36,373 nt of DNA, taken from an uncultured Prevotella sp. (GTDB lineage: Bacteria > Bacteroidota > Bacteroidia > Bacteroidales > Bacteroidaceae). The notes below the pieces were generated by a model. The model searched no databases, was not told the origin of the DNA, and saw nothing but the letters and a program-made list of their open reading frames with translations. The translations under genes and the position numbers were made by a program. Shown one piece after another: positions 1 through 7,232 of the stretch; position 1 is the stretch's first letter; each line of letters opens with the position of its first letter. The stretch lies in the NCBI GenBank assembly GCA_900548195.1, contig URJQ01000010.1:1-36373 (forward strand), in the 5' to 3' direction.

Positions 1-12
1 CTGCATCACAAT

Positions 13-53
13 AGAGCATAGTTATTATAAAAATAATTCTGATCACCTACTTA
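13..53. repeat. Intergenic repeat fragments upstream of the RloA-like gene
   Basis: This leader holds two words found again in other gene-free stretches. The 12-mer AGCATAGTTATT (about 15-26) is also part of the palindrome at 34535-34605. The 14-mer TGATCACCTACTTA (40-53) recurs exactly at 27593-27606, where it is one arm of an inverted repeat. A pair of 14-mers can occur by chance in 36 kb, so shared ancestry is only suggested. No TAnnTTTG promoter is visible before the gene at 118. A TATAAT word near 72-77 is the only promoter-like string. Confidence 0.35.
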
Positions 54-117
54 AGAGTATAAAGACTCAAGTATAATGCGTAGATAAATCCAACAGTCAT
101 ATAAAATAAGGTTCGTT

Positions 118-1440
118 ATGCTACTCCGAGTAATCATAAAGAATTTCCTCTCGTTTGACGATGAAGTTCAGTTCGACATGTTTCCCAACATGAAACGAAC
201 TCAATTGCCCAATCATGTCTATGTGCAACAATGTGACATACCATTGTTGAAGCAGGCTGCAATCTATGGTTCTAATGGCGCAGGGAAATCAAATCTGATA
301 AAGGCATTGGAGTTTCTACGTACCTTTGCCATAGATAAAGATTTTGCCAAGAATTTAGAACTTGGCAAGTTCTTCTATCTTTTGAAAGATAATGCTACAA
401 AAGAACCGATTTCTTTGTCTGTAGAGTTTGAGCAACAGAAACGTTTCTTCTTCTACGAGATAGAACTGACAGAAAAGCATGTATTAAAAGAAGGATTGTA
501 TGAGTCATTCCCAAAGGAGACCAAACTTGACTTGATTTTTGAGCGAAAGAAGTATAGTATTGAATTTGCTCAAAAAACAGATGACACCATATTGGAAGCG
601 ACGAAGAAAATGTTGGCAAAGAATCCTTTGTCGTCATTGTTAGCTTTGAATGCAGAGTTCCCAATTGTTTCCGATTCACGATGCAAGTTTGCAACTAAAT
701 GGTTTAAGGGGCAGTTGGAGATAATTGGAGTACATTCATTTCTTCCGACATTGATAGACTTACTACGTCGCAACAAACCAATGTTGGAGTTTGTGCGTAA
801 ATTGGTTGACCATCTGGAAGTCGGTGTGAACGACATGACTCTTCAAGAAACAGATTTCGACAGTTGGACACAGCAGCATATCTCAATGGCCAAGAGTTTA
901 CCCAACGATATGGACAATGTAAAATCTTTGGCATTGAATGCCAACACGATTCCTGTATTGTCAATAAATGTAGAAGATGGTATTCGCAAGGTGTATCAGC
1001 TCATTTTCAACAATGTTGGTAAGAATGGATATGTAGGAAAACTTGACACAAGCATGCAGTCTGATGGCACGCTTCGTGCATTGACCCTATTACCAGCACT
1101 CTATTACGCATGCAAATTAGGGAAGACCGTGGTTGTGGATGAAATCAACTGTTGCCTCAGTCCGACAATGGTGAAAGGTATTGTGGAGTATTTTGCGAAG
1201 AGCGAAGACACAAATGGTCAGTTGATTTTCACGACACATGACAACCAACTGCTTGATGAGCGTGAAATCCTGCGCTCCGATGAAATCTGGTTTGTGGATA
1301 AGCGTGATGGCGCATCTGTCATGTACTCTCACAATGATTTCAAGGAGCATCACACCATATCCCCATTGCGTGGCTATAATGAGGGAAGATATGGTGCCAT
1401 ACGTTTCGTAAACTTGATGAAAAAGTATGCCGACCGATAG
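118..1440 (+). CDS. AAA15-family ATPase, RloA/AbiLi-like (defence-type)
   Basis: A 440-aa ATPase of the SMC/ABC-like AAA15 (COG1106) type. Visible motifs are Walker A GSNGAGKS at residues 51-58, an ABC-type signature around SDGT at 315-318, Walker B VVVDE with D341/E342, and the switch-loop histidine H374 in TTHD. The N-terminus MLLRVIIKNFLSFDDE is typical of the family. No membrane segment or signal is seen, so it should be cytosolic. An AAGG sequence about 8 nt before the ATG supports this start. The stop overlaps the start of the next gene by 14 nt, which suggests translational coupling. Family knowledge: such ATPases are paired with RloB or other TOPRIM-type effectors in abortive-infection modules (RloAB, AbiL; PARIS is analogous). 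Antiphage activity is inferred from family and pairing. The trigger is unknown. Confidence 0.88.
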   Translation: MLLRVIIKNFLSFDDEVQFDMFPNMKRTQLPNHVYVQQCDIPLLKQAAIYGSNGAGKSNLIKALEFLRTFAIDKDFAKNLELGKFFYLLKDNATKEPISLSVEFEQQKRFFFYEIELTEKHVLKEGLYESFPKETKLDLIFERKKYSIEFAQKTDDTILEATKKMLAKNPLSSLLALNAEFPIVSDSRCKFATKWFKGQLEIIGVHSFLPTLIDLLRRNKPMLEFVRKLVDHLEVGVNDMTLQETDFDSWTQQHISMAKSLPNDMDNVKSLALNANTIPVLSINVEDGIRKVYQLIFNNVGKNGYVGKLDTSMQSDGTLRALTLLPALYYACKLGKTVVVDEINCCLSPTMVKGIVEYFAKSEDTNGQLIFTTHDNQLLDEREILRSDEIWFVDKRDGASVMYSHNDFKEHHTISPLRGYNEGRYGAIRFVNLMKKYADR

Positions 1441-2281
1441 GAAATTTACATATACAAGACGTTCAAAAGAGTTACCTCTCGCATCAAAAAAGGCTCTTCC
1501 TATTTCGTCTGAAGAGAAAGAGCCTGAGGTGGTAACCCAATCCTCCCGTGGCCTAAGCGGTTATGAGAAATCAGACGGCATACTTTCTTATAGCATCGTC
1601 TGTGTCATCTCAGGTGGAGAAAGAAAAGAAAGAGATTTCTTGCGTCTGTTGATAAAACAGAAAGAATTGCACACACTTCGAGTAGCTTTCATCTCTAAAG
1701 AAAGACAAGGACTACAACCTTATCAGATGCAAGATAAATGGGAAGAGATACAGAATAAGAAAGAGTTCAATATCGAGGGCGTGAGTTATCAATTAGACTC
1801 TATGGACAAGGTATTCTTGCTAAGTGACGTAGATGAATTTTACAATCAGTTGAAGACCATTCTCGGCAAAAAGAATGACGGCGACGCAGGACAATGGATT
1901 ATCAGCAACCCATGTTTCGAAATTTGGCTCTATTACTGTTTTAGAGGCAACCCTGCTAAAGATTTATCAAGTATAGAGTCTCTACCTACTGCCAAGCGAA
2001 GTCAAGAGATGAAATGTTTAGGAAATACTATCGTAAGTGGAGGGCTAAACCCTCTACTTGCATTTGAGAATATGGAGAAAGGAATCGACAACAGTGTTGA
2101 TCATTATAATGAGGACGAAAATACGATACCTGTATTATATTCAACTCAAATGCACGAGATGGCTAAGTTCCTAATTGACACAATGAATCGTAATGCTGGA
2201 GAGTACAGCGACTTTATTAGGAAAAAACGAGAATGGCGAGAGTGTATGAGAAAAAATGCAGAAACAGAAAAGGACGAATAG
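1427..2281 (+). CDS. rloB: RloB-like protein, TOPRIM-type putative effector
   Basis: A 284-aa protein whose reading frame overlaps the upstream ATPase by 14 nt. After a charged, poorly conserved N-terminus (about 1-50) it shows the RloB hallmarks: ISGGERKERDF at 61-71 (glutamates E65/E68 in the position of the usual EGExTE motif), LLSDVDEF at 131-138 with D134/D136, and the signature SNPCFEIWL at 160-168. These acidic clusters match a TOPRIM-like metal-binding fold. Family knowledge: RloB proteins are found with RloA-type ATPases in restriction and abortive-infection loci and are suspected nucleases or translation-blocking effectors. The target here is unknown. No restriction-modification gene is visible nearby, so the pair stands alone rather than nested in an hsd locus. 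An 82-bp repeat starts 53 bp after the stop. Confidence 0.82.
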   Translation: MPTDRKFTYTRRSKELPLASKKALPISSEEKEPEVVTQSSRGLSGYEKSDGILSYSIVCVISGGERKERDFLRLLIKQKELHTLRVAFISKERQGLQPYQMQDKWEEIQNKKEFNIEGVSYQLDSMDKVFLLSDVDEFYNQLKTILGKKNDGDAGQWIISNPCFEIWLYYCFRGNPAKDLSSIESLPTAKRSQEMKCLGNTIVSGGLNPLLAFENMEKGIDNSVDHYNEDENTIPVLYSTQMHEMAKFLIDTMNRNAGEYSDFIRKKREWRECMRKNAETEKDE

Positions 2282-2333
2282 CGACTCCTATGAACAAGAG
2301 GCATAGATGGCAGATTTGGTCTTTGCCATTACT

Positions 2334-2517
2334 GAGCGTAGCGAGAGTAACCCGGGACGCAGTCTCGGGACTATAAGCAAACCTCCTCATCTGTCTGGAA
2401 GACAGTACCTTCATTTCGTTGTCTGGTTGATAGTCATACTAAACCATAAACAACAAAACTACTAAACAACCAGATAACTAAACAACAAAACTATTTTTAT
2501 CTATTGATGTTTAATCT
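2334..2517 (+). repeat. Structured intergenic repeat, copy A
   Basis: The segment 2334-2415 closely matches 34231-34313 (copy B). Both share GAGCGnAGCGAGAG, then AACCCGGGACG, AGTCTCGGGA, and after a variable 20-25 nt CTGTCTGGAAGACAG followed by TACCTT. Two hairpins are visible: CCCGGGA/TCTCGGG (7 bp, one G-T wobble) and CTGTCT-GGA-AGACAG (perfect 6 bp with a GGA loop). Weaker similarity continues to the right through an ACTAAACCA and AACAACAAAAC tract to ATTGATGTTT near 2502-2511, as in copy B. The copy lies directly behind the RloB-like gene. There is no T-run and no transposase. Confidence 0.7.
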
Positions 2518-2534
2518 GGAAGAACCGTGTTTAC

Positions 2535-2593
2535 AAAAAAAGCATAGCTTTTACGTTCTAACAATGATTGCATTAGAATGTAAAAGCTATGCT
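2535..2593 (-). terminator. Intrinsic terminator after the FecR gene
   Basis: The arms 2541-2561 and 2573-2593 form a 21-bp inverted repeat with one mismatch around an 11-nt loop. Six or more A residues on the plus strand (2535-2541) give a T-run directly after the stem in the minus-strand transcript. It lies about 50 bp past the FecR stop codon. The stem is built from the AGCATAGCTTTTAC module that recurs in other gene-free parts of the window, so it may also be a mobile or amplified palindrome recruited as a terminator. Confidence 0.75.
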
Positions 2594-2646
2594 GTTGTGA
2601 TATGAATTGTTATGATTGACACCTTGATTGATGCCTTGCGAGGTGG

Positions 2647-3789
2647 TTATTTCTTTTTGTCGATGATGAGCTTGTTGCCTACATGAGTGACATGGAGATA
2701 ATTAAACTCATTGAGATTATCTACAAATTCCTTGATGCTTGACTTGCGCGATGCGATGAAATGCAGGCGATAGCTCATCAGGGAGTTGTGGCGTATCTCG
2801 ACATTGACGTTATACCATCTGCCCAGCTCCCTCACTACGTCGATGAGCGGAACATTGTCGAAATAGAAATAGCCGTCCTTCCACTGCGTGTAGCACTCTG
2901 TATCGACTGTGGTCACCGAGATTTCCTTTTCTTCATTGTATGCTGCATTCTGTCCAGGCTTGAGCATTATCTCCTTACCTTCTGCATTGACAGCCACAGA
3001 TCCCTTGATAAGGGTGACGTTGATGTCGGTGTGCGGATAAGCTTTAAGATTGAATTCGGTACCTAAAACTTTGGTGGAGAGTCCTTCTGCCTGCACGATG
3101 AATGGACAGTGCTTGTCTTTGCTGACCTTGAAATAAGCCTCACCTACGAGCTTTACTGTTCGGTTTTCGCCCGTGAAATGCGTAGGGAATGTCAGTTTAC
3201 TGTCTGCATTGAGCAGCACGACTGTACCATCAGATAGCACTACCTCATAGTCTTTGCCTCTTGGCGTGGTGATAGTCTTGGTTTCAGGATCGGTCTGGGT
3301 GATTTGCACTTTGGAGAAGTCAGCCTTGGAAGAGTTGACTATTATGCCTCTTTCAGTTATGACATTGTTGATTGGCTCCATATCCTGCTCTTCCTCATCT
3401 CCAATCATTATTTCCCTTGGTGCGTCATTTGATTCGAAGGCGAGCATATTGTTTTCCTGCACTGGGAATTTGACAAAGACGAAGACTATAATCATTATGG
3501 CAGCAATAGATGCTACGGCATAGAAAGCTTTTCGTAGGAACGGGAGGTAATCAGTATCTTCTTGTGTCTGGATTTTCTGTGAGAATTTGTCCCATTCTTT
3601 TTCTGCATCATAATGACGTGATGCCTTAAATTTGGCAAGTCGATACTCCAGTATCATCCGTGCTTCCTCTGCACTTTCCTCATCAGAGAGAAGTGCTTGG
3701 AAATCGGACGATTCCAGATTTTCCGATTGCTCTATCATTTCGAGCAACTTATTTTCCTTATTATCTTTTGTATCTTCCTTGCTAATCAT
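2647..3789 (-). CDS. FecR-family anti-sigma factor
   Basis: A 380-aa inner-membrane regulator. A cytoplasmic N-terminal part (about 1-85) would bind the sigma factor. A single membrane segment follows (about 87-109), then a periplasmic FecR domain (about 174-270, with KLVGEAYFKV and VLGTEFNLKAY blocks) and a C-terminal DUF4974 domain (about 306-378) that meets the receptor signalling domain. It lies 111 bp downstream of the ECF sigma gene in the same orientation, a classic pair. The susC-type receptor at 16089-19514 carries an STN domain, the expected partner, although it lies about 12 kb upstream at the other end of the locus. No separate vegetative promoter is visible in the gap to the sigma gene, so co-transcription with it is likely. 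Family assignment is firm; the choice of partner receptor is inferred from linkage. Confidence 0.93.
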   Translation of the reverse strand: MISKEDTKDNKENKLLEMIEQSENLESSDFQALLSDEESAEEARMILEYRLAKFKASRHYDAEKEWDKFSQKIQTQEDTDYLPFLRKAFYAVASIAAIMIIVFVFVKFPVQENNMLAFESNDAPREIMIGDEEEQDMEPINNVITERGIIVNSSKADFSKVQITQTDPETKTITTPRGKDYEVVLSDGTVVLLNADSKLTFPTHFTGENRTVKLVGEAYFKVSKDKHCPFIVQAEGLSTKVLGTEFNLKAYPHTDINVTLIKGSVAVNAEGKEIMLKPGQNAAYNEEKEISVTTVDTECYTQWKDGYFYFDNVPLIDVVRELGRWYNVNVEIRHNSLMSYRLHFIASRKSSIKEFVDNLNEFNYLHVTHVGNKLIIDKKK

Positions 3790-3900
3790 ATTCCTATTTA
3801 ATGTTGTCTGGTTGTTTTAAAATACAATGTCGTTTTTCCTTCTTTCATGGATGTTTCTTTAACAGTAACAAGACAACTTTCATTTATATATATACGACTA

Positions 3901-4437
3901 CTATAACCTTTTAGTCCCTTGGCCTTTCTTATATTTTACTGAAAAAGCATTTCTTAACATTGCGAGTCCCTTCATGACGTTTTTTCTGATGCCGTCGCGA
4001 CTGAGTCCGAGGATATCAGCCACCTCATCATATTTCTTGTTTTCGAAGTAACACTGCTCAATGATAAACTTGATTCTTGGTGGCATTTCCTCCATAACTC
4101 TTTCGACTACGGTCATTCTGTCTTCCTCTTCTTCGTTATGATGAAAAGTAGGATTTTGGTTATGGAGAGCGAGGTATAGTTGTGCATATTTATTCTTTAC
4201 TTTTTTATGTTTGATAAAGTCAAGGCTTCTTCTTTTTATTCCATTGAAGAGATAAAAATCAGAATAGACTACATCTGGATCGAAGCTTTCCCACAACTGA
4301 AGCATATAGTCTTCTACGATGTCATGGGCATCTTCCTCATCATTGACTATAAAAAAAGAGGCATAAAAAAGACGAGAATGGTTTTTTTCAAACAATTCTT
4401 TGAATGCTTCTTCCTTTCTCTTCTTTTTTATGCCCAT
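3901..4437 (-). CDS. ECF-type RNA polymerase sigma-70 factor
   Basis: A 178-aa protein of the usual ECF length. The region 2 helix bundle lies at about 11-75 (FKELFEKNHSRLFYASFFIV, then EEDAHDIVEDYMLQLWE), and region 4 with its helix-turn-helix at about 113-162 (YDEVADILGLSRDGIRKNV). An acidic linker (NEEEED) separates them, with no extra domain. The gene starts 68 bp after the third peptidase and is followed by its FecR partner. The gap contains a good vegetative promoter, so the regulator can be made at a basal level independently of the operon. Inferred targets are the susC-type promoter upstream of 19514 and hence the peptidases. Direct read-through from the peptidase operon would give positive feedback, since no terminator is seen between them. 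Confidence 0.94.
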   Translation of the reverse strand: MGIKKKRKEEAFKELFEKNHSRLFYASFFIVNDEEDAHDIVEDYMLQLWESFDPDVVYSDFYLFNGIKRRSLDFIKHKKVKNKYAQLYLALHNQNPTFHHNEEEEDRMTVVERVMEEMPPRIKFIIEQCYFENKKYDEVADILGLSRDGIRKNVMKGLAMLRNAFSVKYKKGQGTKRL

Positions 4438-4463
4438 TTGTCAATCTTGCTTATTACAACGCG

Positions 4464-4495
4464 CAAAGTTACACATTTTTATGCAAGTAAGCAAA
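4464..4495 (-). promoter_or_regulatory. Vegetative promoter of the ECF sigma gene
   Basis: On the minus strand, TTTG (4495-4492) and TAACTTTG (4471-4464) are separated by 20 bp. This is the Bacteroidetes -33/-7 consensus TTTG-N19-20-TAnnTTTG. The -7 box lies about 27 bp before the sigma-factor ATG, inside the 68-bp gap behind the peptidase gene. Confidence 0.72.
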
Positions 4496-4505
4496 ATTTT
4501 TTTGG

Positions 4506-7190
4506 TTATTTCACCAAATCATACTTCTGGTCGTAACCTCTTTCCTTCAAATGTATGCCTTCTTTCATCCATCTTGGTATTTTTGCGCCTTTGAGATAGT
4601 AATCGAAGAACTGAGTCTGGCGTATTGTCCAGTCTCTCTGCTGAGGGGTTTTGAGGACGAAATGTCCCTGTCCTTTATAGTTGCACATCCATGCAGGCTT
4701 CTGCAATCTTCTCATAGCGAGATAGAGCGCTCTGCCCTGTTCGTAAGCCACAGCCTCGTCCTGATCGTTGTGGAAGATAAGAAGCGGAGTGGTAATCTTG
4801 TCAGCATCGATGATTGGACACATTGCGAGATATTTGTCCTTTGCATCCCAGAGCATTTCGCCCATACGGCTCTGTGTCTCTTCATACATGAAGTAACGTG
4901 GGAGACCACTACCGTTTCTGATGCCGAGGTAACCTGTCACCATGTCTGTAATCGGTGCTCCAATCTGTGCACAGGTGAAGAGGTCGGTCTTTGTGACGAG
5001 ATATGATGTCTGGAAACCTGACCAGCTGTGTCCCTGGAGACCAATCTTGCCCTTGTGAGCGTAGCCTTGGTCGATGAGCCAGTTTGTGCCGCTGATTACT
5101 GCATCGTAAGTGCTCTTACCTGGTGTACCTATTGTAAAGTGAACGTCCGGCATGAATACGATGTAACCGTTGCTGACGGTGTAGATCACATTTGCCATAG
5201 CGCTGCTGAGGGTTGGGAAATAGTAATTATTTGTCTCCTCAGTATGTGTCTCATAGAACTGCACGAGGACAGGATATTCCTTCGTGCTGTCATAGTTTTC
5301 TGGGAGATAAAGCAATCCGCGATTCTTCTTGCCTTCATAGTTTGTCCATTCCACGAGTTTGCAGGTGCCCCAAAGGTATTCCTTCTGCTGAGGGTTAGCG
5401 TCTGTAAACTTCTGTGCATTGGTGAATTCTGCTGTACTAATCCAGAGGTCTGGGTAGGTCTGAACATTCTGGCGTGTCCATACACAGTACTTCTTATTGT
5501 CAGAGAATGCCTTTACCTGGAATGCGTACTGACCGTGAATGAGGCTCTTTACACTGCCCTTCATGTCGAGAAGGCAGATAGACTGGCTCATATCCTTATG
5601 GTGAACACCGAGCACGTAAATCTTTTCGTTTGGCTCAAAGATTTCCTTGTCGATGTTACTGAAGAGCTTGCGGTAAGCTATCTGGTTCTTTCTGCCAACG
5701 CCCTTTGTCAAGCAAGAGGTCTTTTCTTTTCCGTCGAGAGCTATCTTCCACCAGTCGAAGCCATCCATGATAAAGACGTACTTGCTGTCTTCTGTCCATC
5801 CTCCGATGCCATAAGCAGGAGCTGGAGCTGGCTTGTCCCATAGCTCGTCATAAACAGGATAAGGAATCTCGGCAGATGCATTAACGAATTCACCCGTTTG
5901 CGCATCAAACTTATTCCAGTTTTTGTTGAGCGAATCATAAATCATAGCCCATCTTCCGTCAGGAGACCACTTAGGAAGCTCACGATACTCCTTACCAATC
6001 ATCTTGCTTTCTCCAGTATGGATATTGACAGCATACATATCGAATGGCACTTTGTCTCTCCATTCTCTCTGATACTGATAAGGCTTCTTATCGGTATAGA
6101 TCATGTAGTTGGTGCAAGTCATGTCGCGATAAGGCACAGATTCCTCGCATCCTGCAGGGATAGCCTTGACGAGTTTCTTTGCTTTGCGGTCGAAGATGTA
6201 CTTATCCACAGGGTTGCGCTTCTGGCCATGCTCGCTCTGAAGGGTAGGAACTTCCATTTCATTCCAGGTCCAGAGCTCCAGTTCGAAGCTCTCATCCTTC
6301 TTCTTTTTTTCCTTTTTGGCAGCGGCAGCGGCACGGTTGGCATCAGCAAACTGCACCATGACATAGTTGTGGTTCTTCATCAGATTAAGGCGGGCAATCT
6401 GCTTTCCAGTTGGAACAGGAATCTCGCTCACGCTGAATATGGTGTCAACAGTTCTCTTGTTGAGGTCGAAACTGCAATATACAGACTCATTGATGTCATA
6501 CTGACCGGTAAGAGTGCTGCTGTCGAATGAGAAGGATGACGGAATAGAGGCTTTGTCACGCTCTACGAGAGTCTTGTAAGGACCCATAAGCGGACCGTAC
6601 TTTATGGCGCGCTTGTCGCCCTTTTCCTGCACGAATATCAAGTTGCGATCATTATTATAGATGCTGTGGTACTTGATATCCTCGATGCATACAGAGTCAT
6701 TCTTTGTCAGGTTTCTGATGATAAGATTTGAATGGCTCTTGATATTCTTCTCCTTGTTTTCAGGTATCTGAATACGGGAAGCGGTGAAATTGGTGATACC
6801 TATTGGCTCAAGAGCCTCAGGGTGAGTCCAACGTCTCTTCTTTCCTGATGGGAGATCAATGATGTAGGTAAACTCGTTGTCAGCGGTATCAGTTTCAGTA
6901 TAGAACAACTGCCTGTCGTAGTTGAAATAATTGATACCGTCCACATTGCCGAGATTGATATGTTTCCTGGTCTTGCTGTCGAAGAGCATTACCGGAATCT
7001 TACCGCTCTCGCTGTAACTGGTCTCAGTAGGGACAATCTTATATGTAGCATATCTGCCGGTAGGAGATATGTTCGGATTGTCGATACGGTTCCATGAAGT
7101 GCACGCCTTGATGTCGAGTGGGCGCTTCTGCTGGGCGAAACAATAGCCTGCCACCAGAGTGCAAGCTATCATTCCTATGATTTTCTTCAT
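4506..7190 (-). CDS. Exported S9-family serine peptidase (POP/DPP type), third of three
   Basis: The chosen start (7190) gives 894 aa beginning with a signal peptide, MKKIIGMIACTLVAGYCFA, followed by QQ. An upstream in-frame ATG at 7217 would add nine lysine-rich residues and spoil the leader, though an AGGTGG precedes it. The N-terminal two thirds should be a beta-propeller. The C-terminal alpha/beta-hydrolase carries the triad S722 in GHSWSG, D811 in NDQDEAV and H843 in GQGHF. It diverges from its two neighbours, which have GHSGGG, and contains a lysine-rich insertion (KKEKKKKDE) in the propeller region. Family knowledge: S9 enzymes remove or cut at proline-containing positions of short peptides, acting in the periplasm or on the outer membrane. 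It is last of the three peptidases. Exact specificity cannot be read from sequence. Confidence 0.9.
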   Translation of the reverse strand: MKKIIGMIACTLVAGYCFAQQKRPLDIKACTSWNRIDNPNISPTGRYATYKIVPTETSYSESGKIPVMLFDSKTRKHINLGNVDGINYFNYDRQLFYTETDTADNEFTYIIDLPSGKKRRWTHPEALEPIGITNFTASRIQIPENKEKNIKSHSNLIIRNLTKNDSVCIEDIKYHSIYNNDRNLIFVQEKGDKRAIKYGPLMGPYKTLVERDKASIPSSFSFDSSTLTGQYDINESVYCSFDLNKRTVDTIFSVSEIPVPTGKQIARLNLMKNHNYVMVQFADANRAAAAAKKEKKKKDESFELELWTWNEMEVPTLQSEHGQKRNPVDKYIFDRKAKKLVKAIPAGCEESVPYRDMTCTNYMIYTDKKPYQYQREWRDKVPFDMYAVNIHTGESKMIGKEYRELPKWSPDGRWAMIYDSLNKNWNKFDAQTGEFVNASAEIPYPVYDELWDKPAPAPAYGIGGWTEDSKYVFIMDGFDWWKIALDGKEKTSCLTKGVGRKNQIAYRKLFSNIDKEIFEPNEKIYVLGVHHKDMSQSICLLDMKGSVKSLIHGQYAFQVKAFSDNKKYCVWTRQNVQTYPDLWISTAEFTNAQKFTDANPQQKEYLWGTCKLVEWTNYEGKKNRGLLYLPENYDSTKEYPVLVQFYETHTEETNNYYFPTLSSAMANVIYTVSNGYIVFMPDVHFTIGTPGKSTYDAVISGTNWLIDQGYAHKGKIGLQGHSWSGFQTSYLVTKTDLFTCAQIGAPITDMVTGYLGIRNGSGLPRYFMYEETQSRMGEMLWDAKDKYLAMCPIIDADKITTPLLIFHNDQDEAVAYEQGRALYLAMRRLQKPAWMCNYKGQGHFVLKTPQQRDWTIRQTQFFDYYLKGAKIPRWMKEGIHLKERGYDQKYDLVK

Positions 7191-7232
7191 ACTATTATCT
7201 TTCTTTTTGGTGGGCATTCACGTCGCCACCTG

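Noticed and set aside
72..77. TATAAT as a sigma-70 promoter for the RloA-like gene
   Set aside because: The Bacteroidetes vegetative promoter differs and such AT words are frequent here; kept only as a remark.
5028..5843. Long plus-strand open frame (271 aa) opposite the third peptidase
   Set aside because: The minus strand encodes an S9 peptidase with a complete triad; the opposing frame has no motif, start signal or promoter and reflects codon bias.
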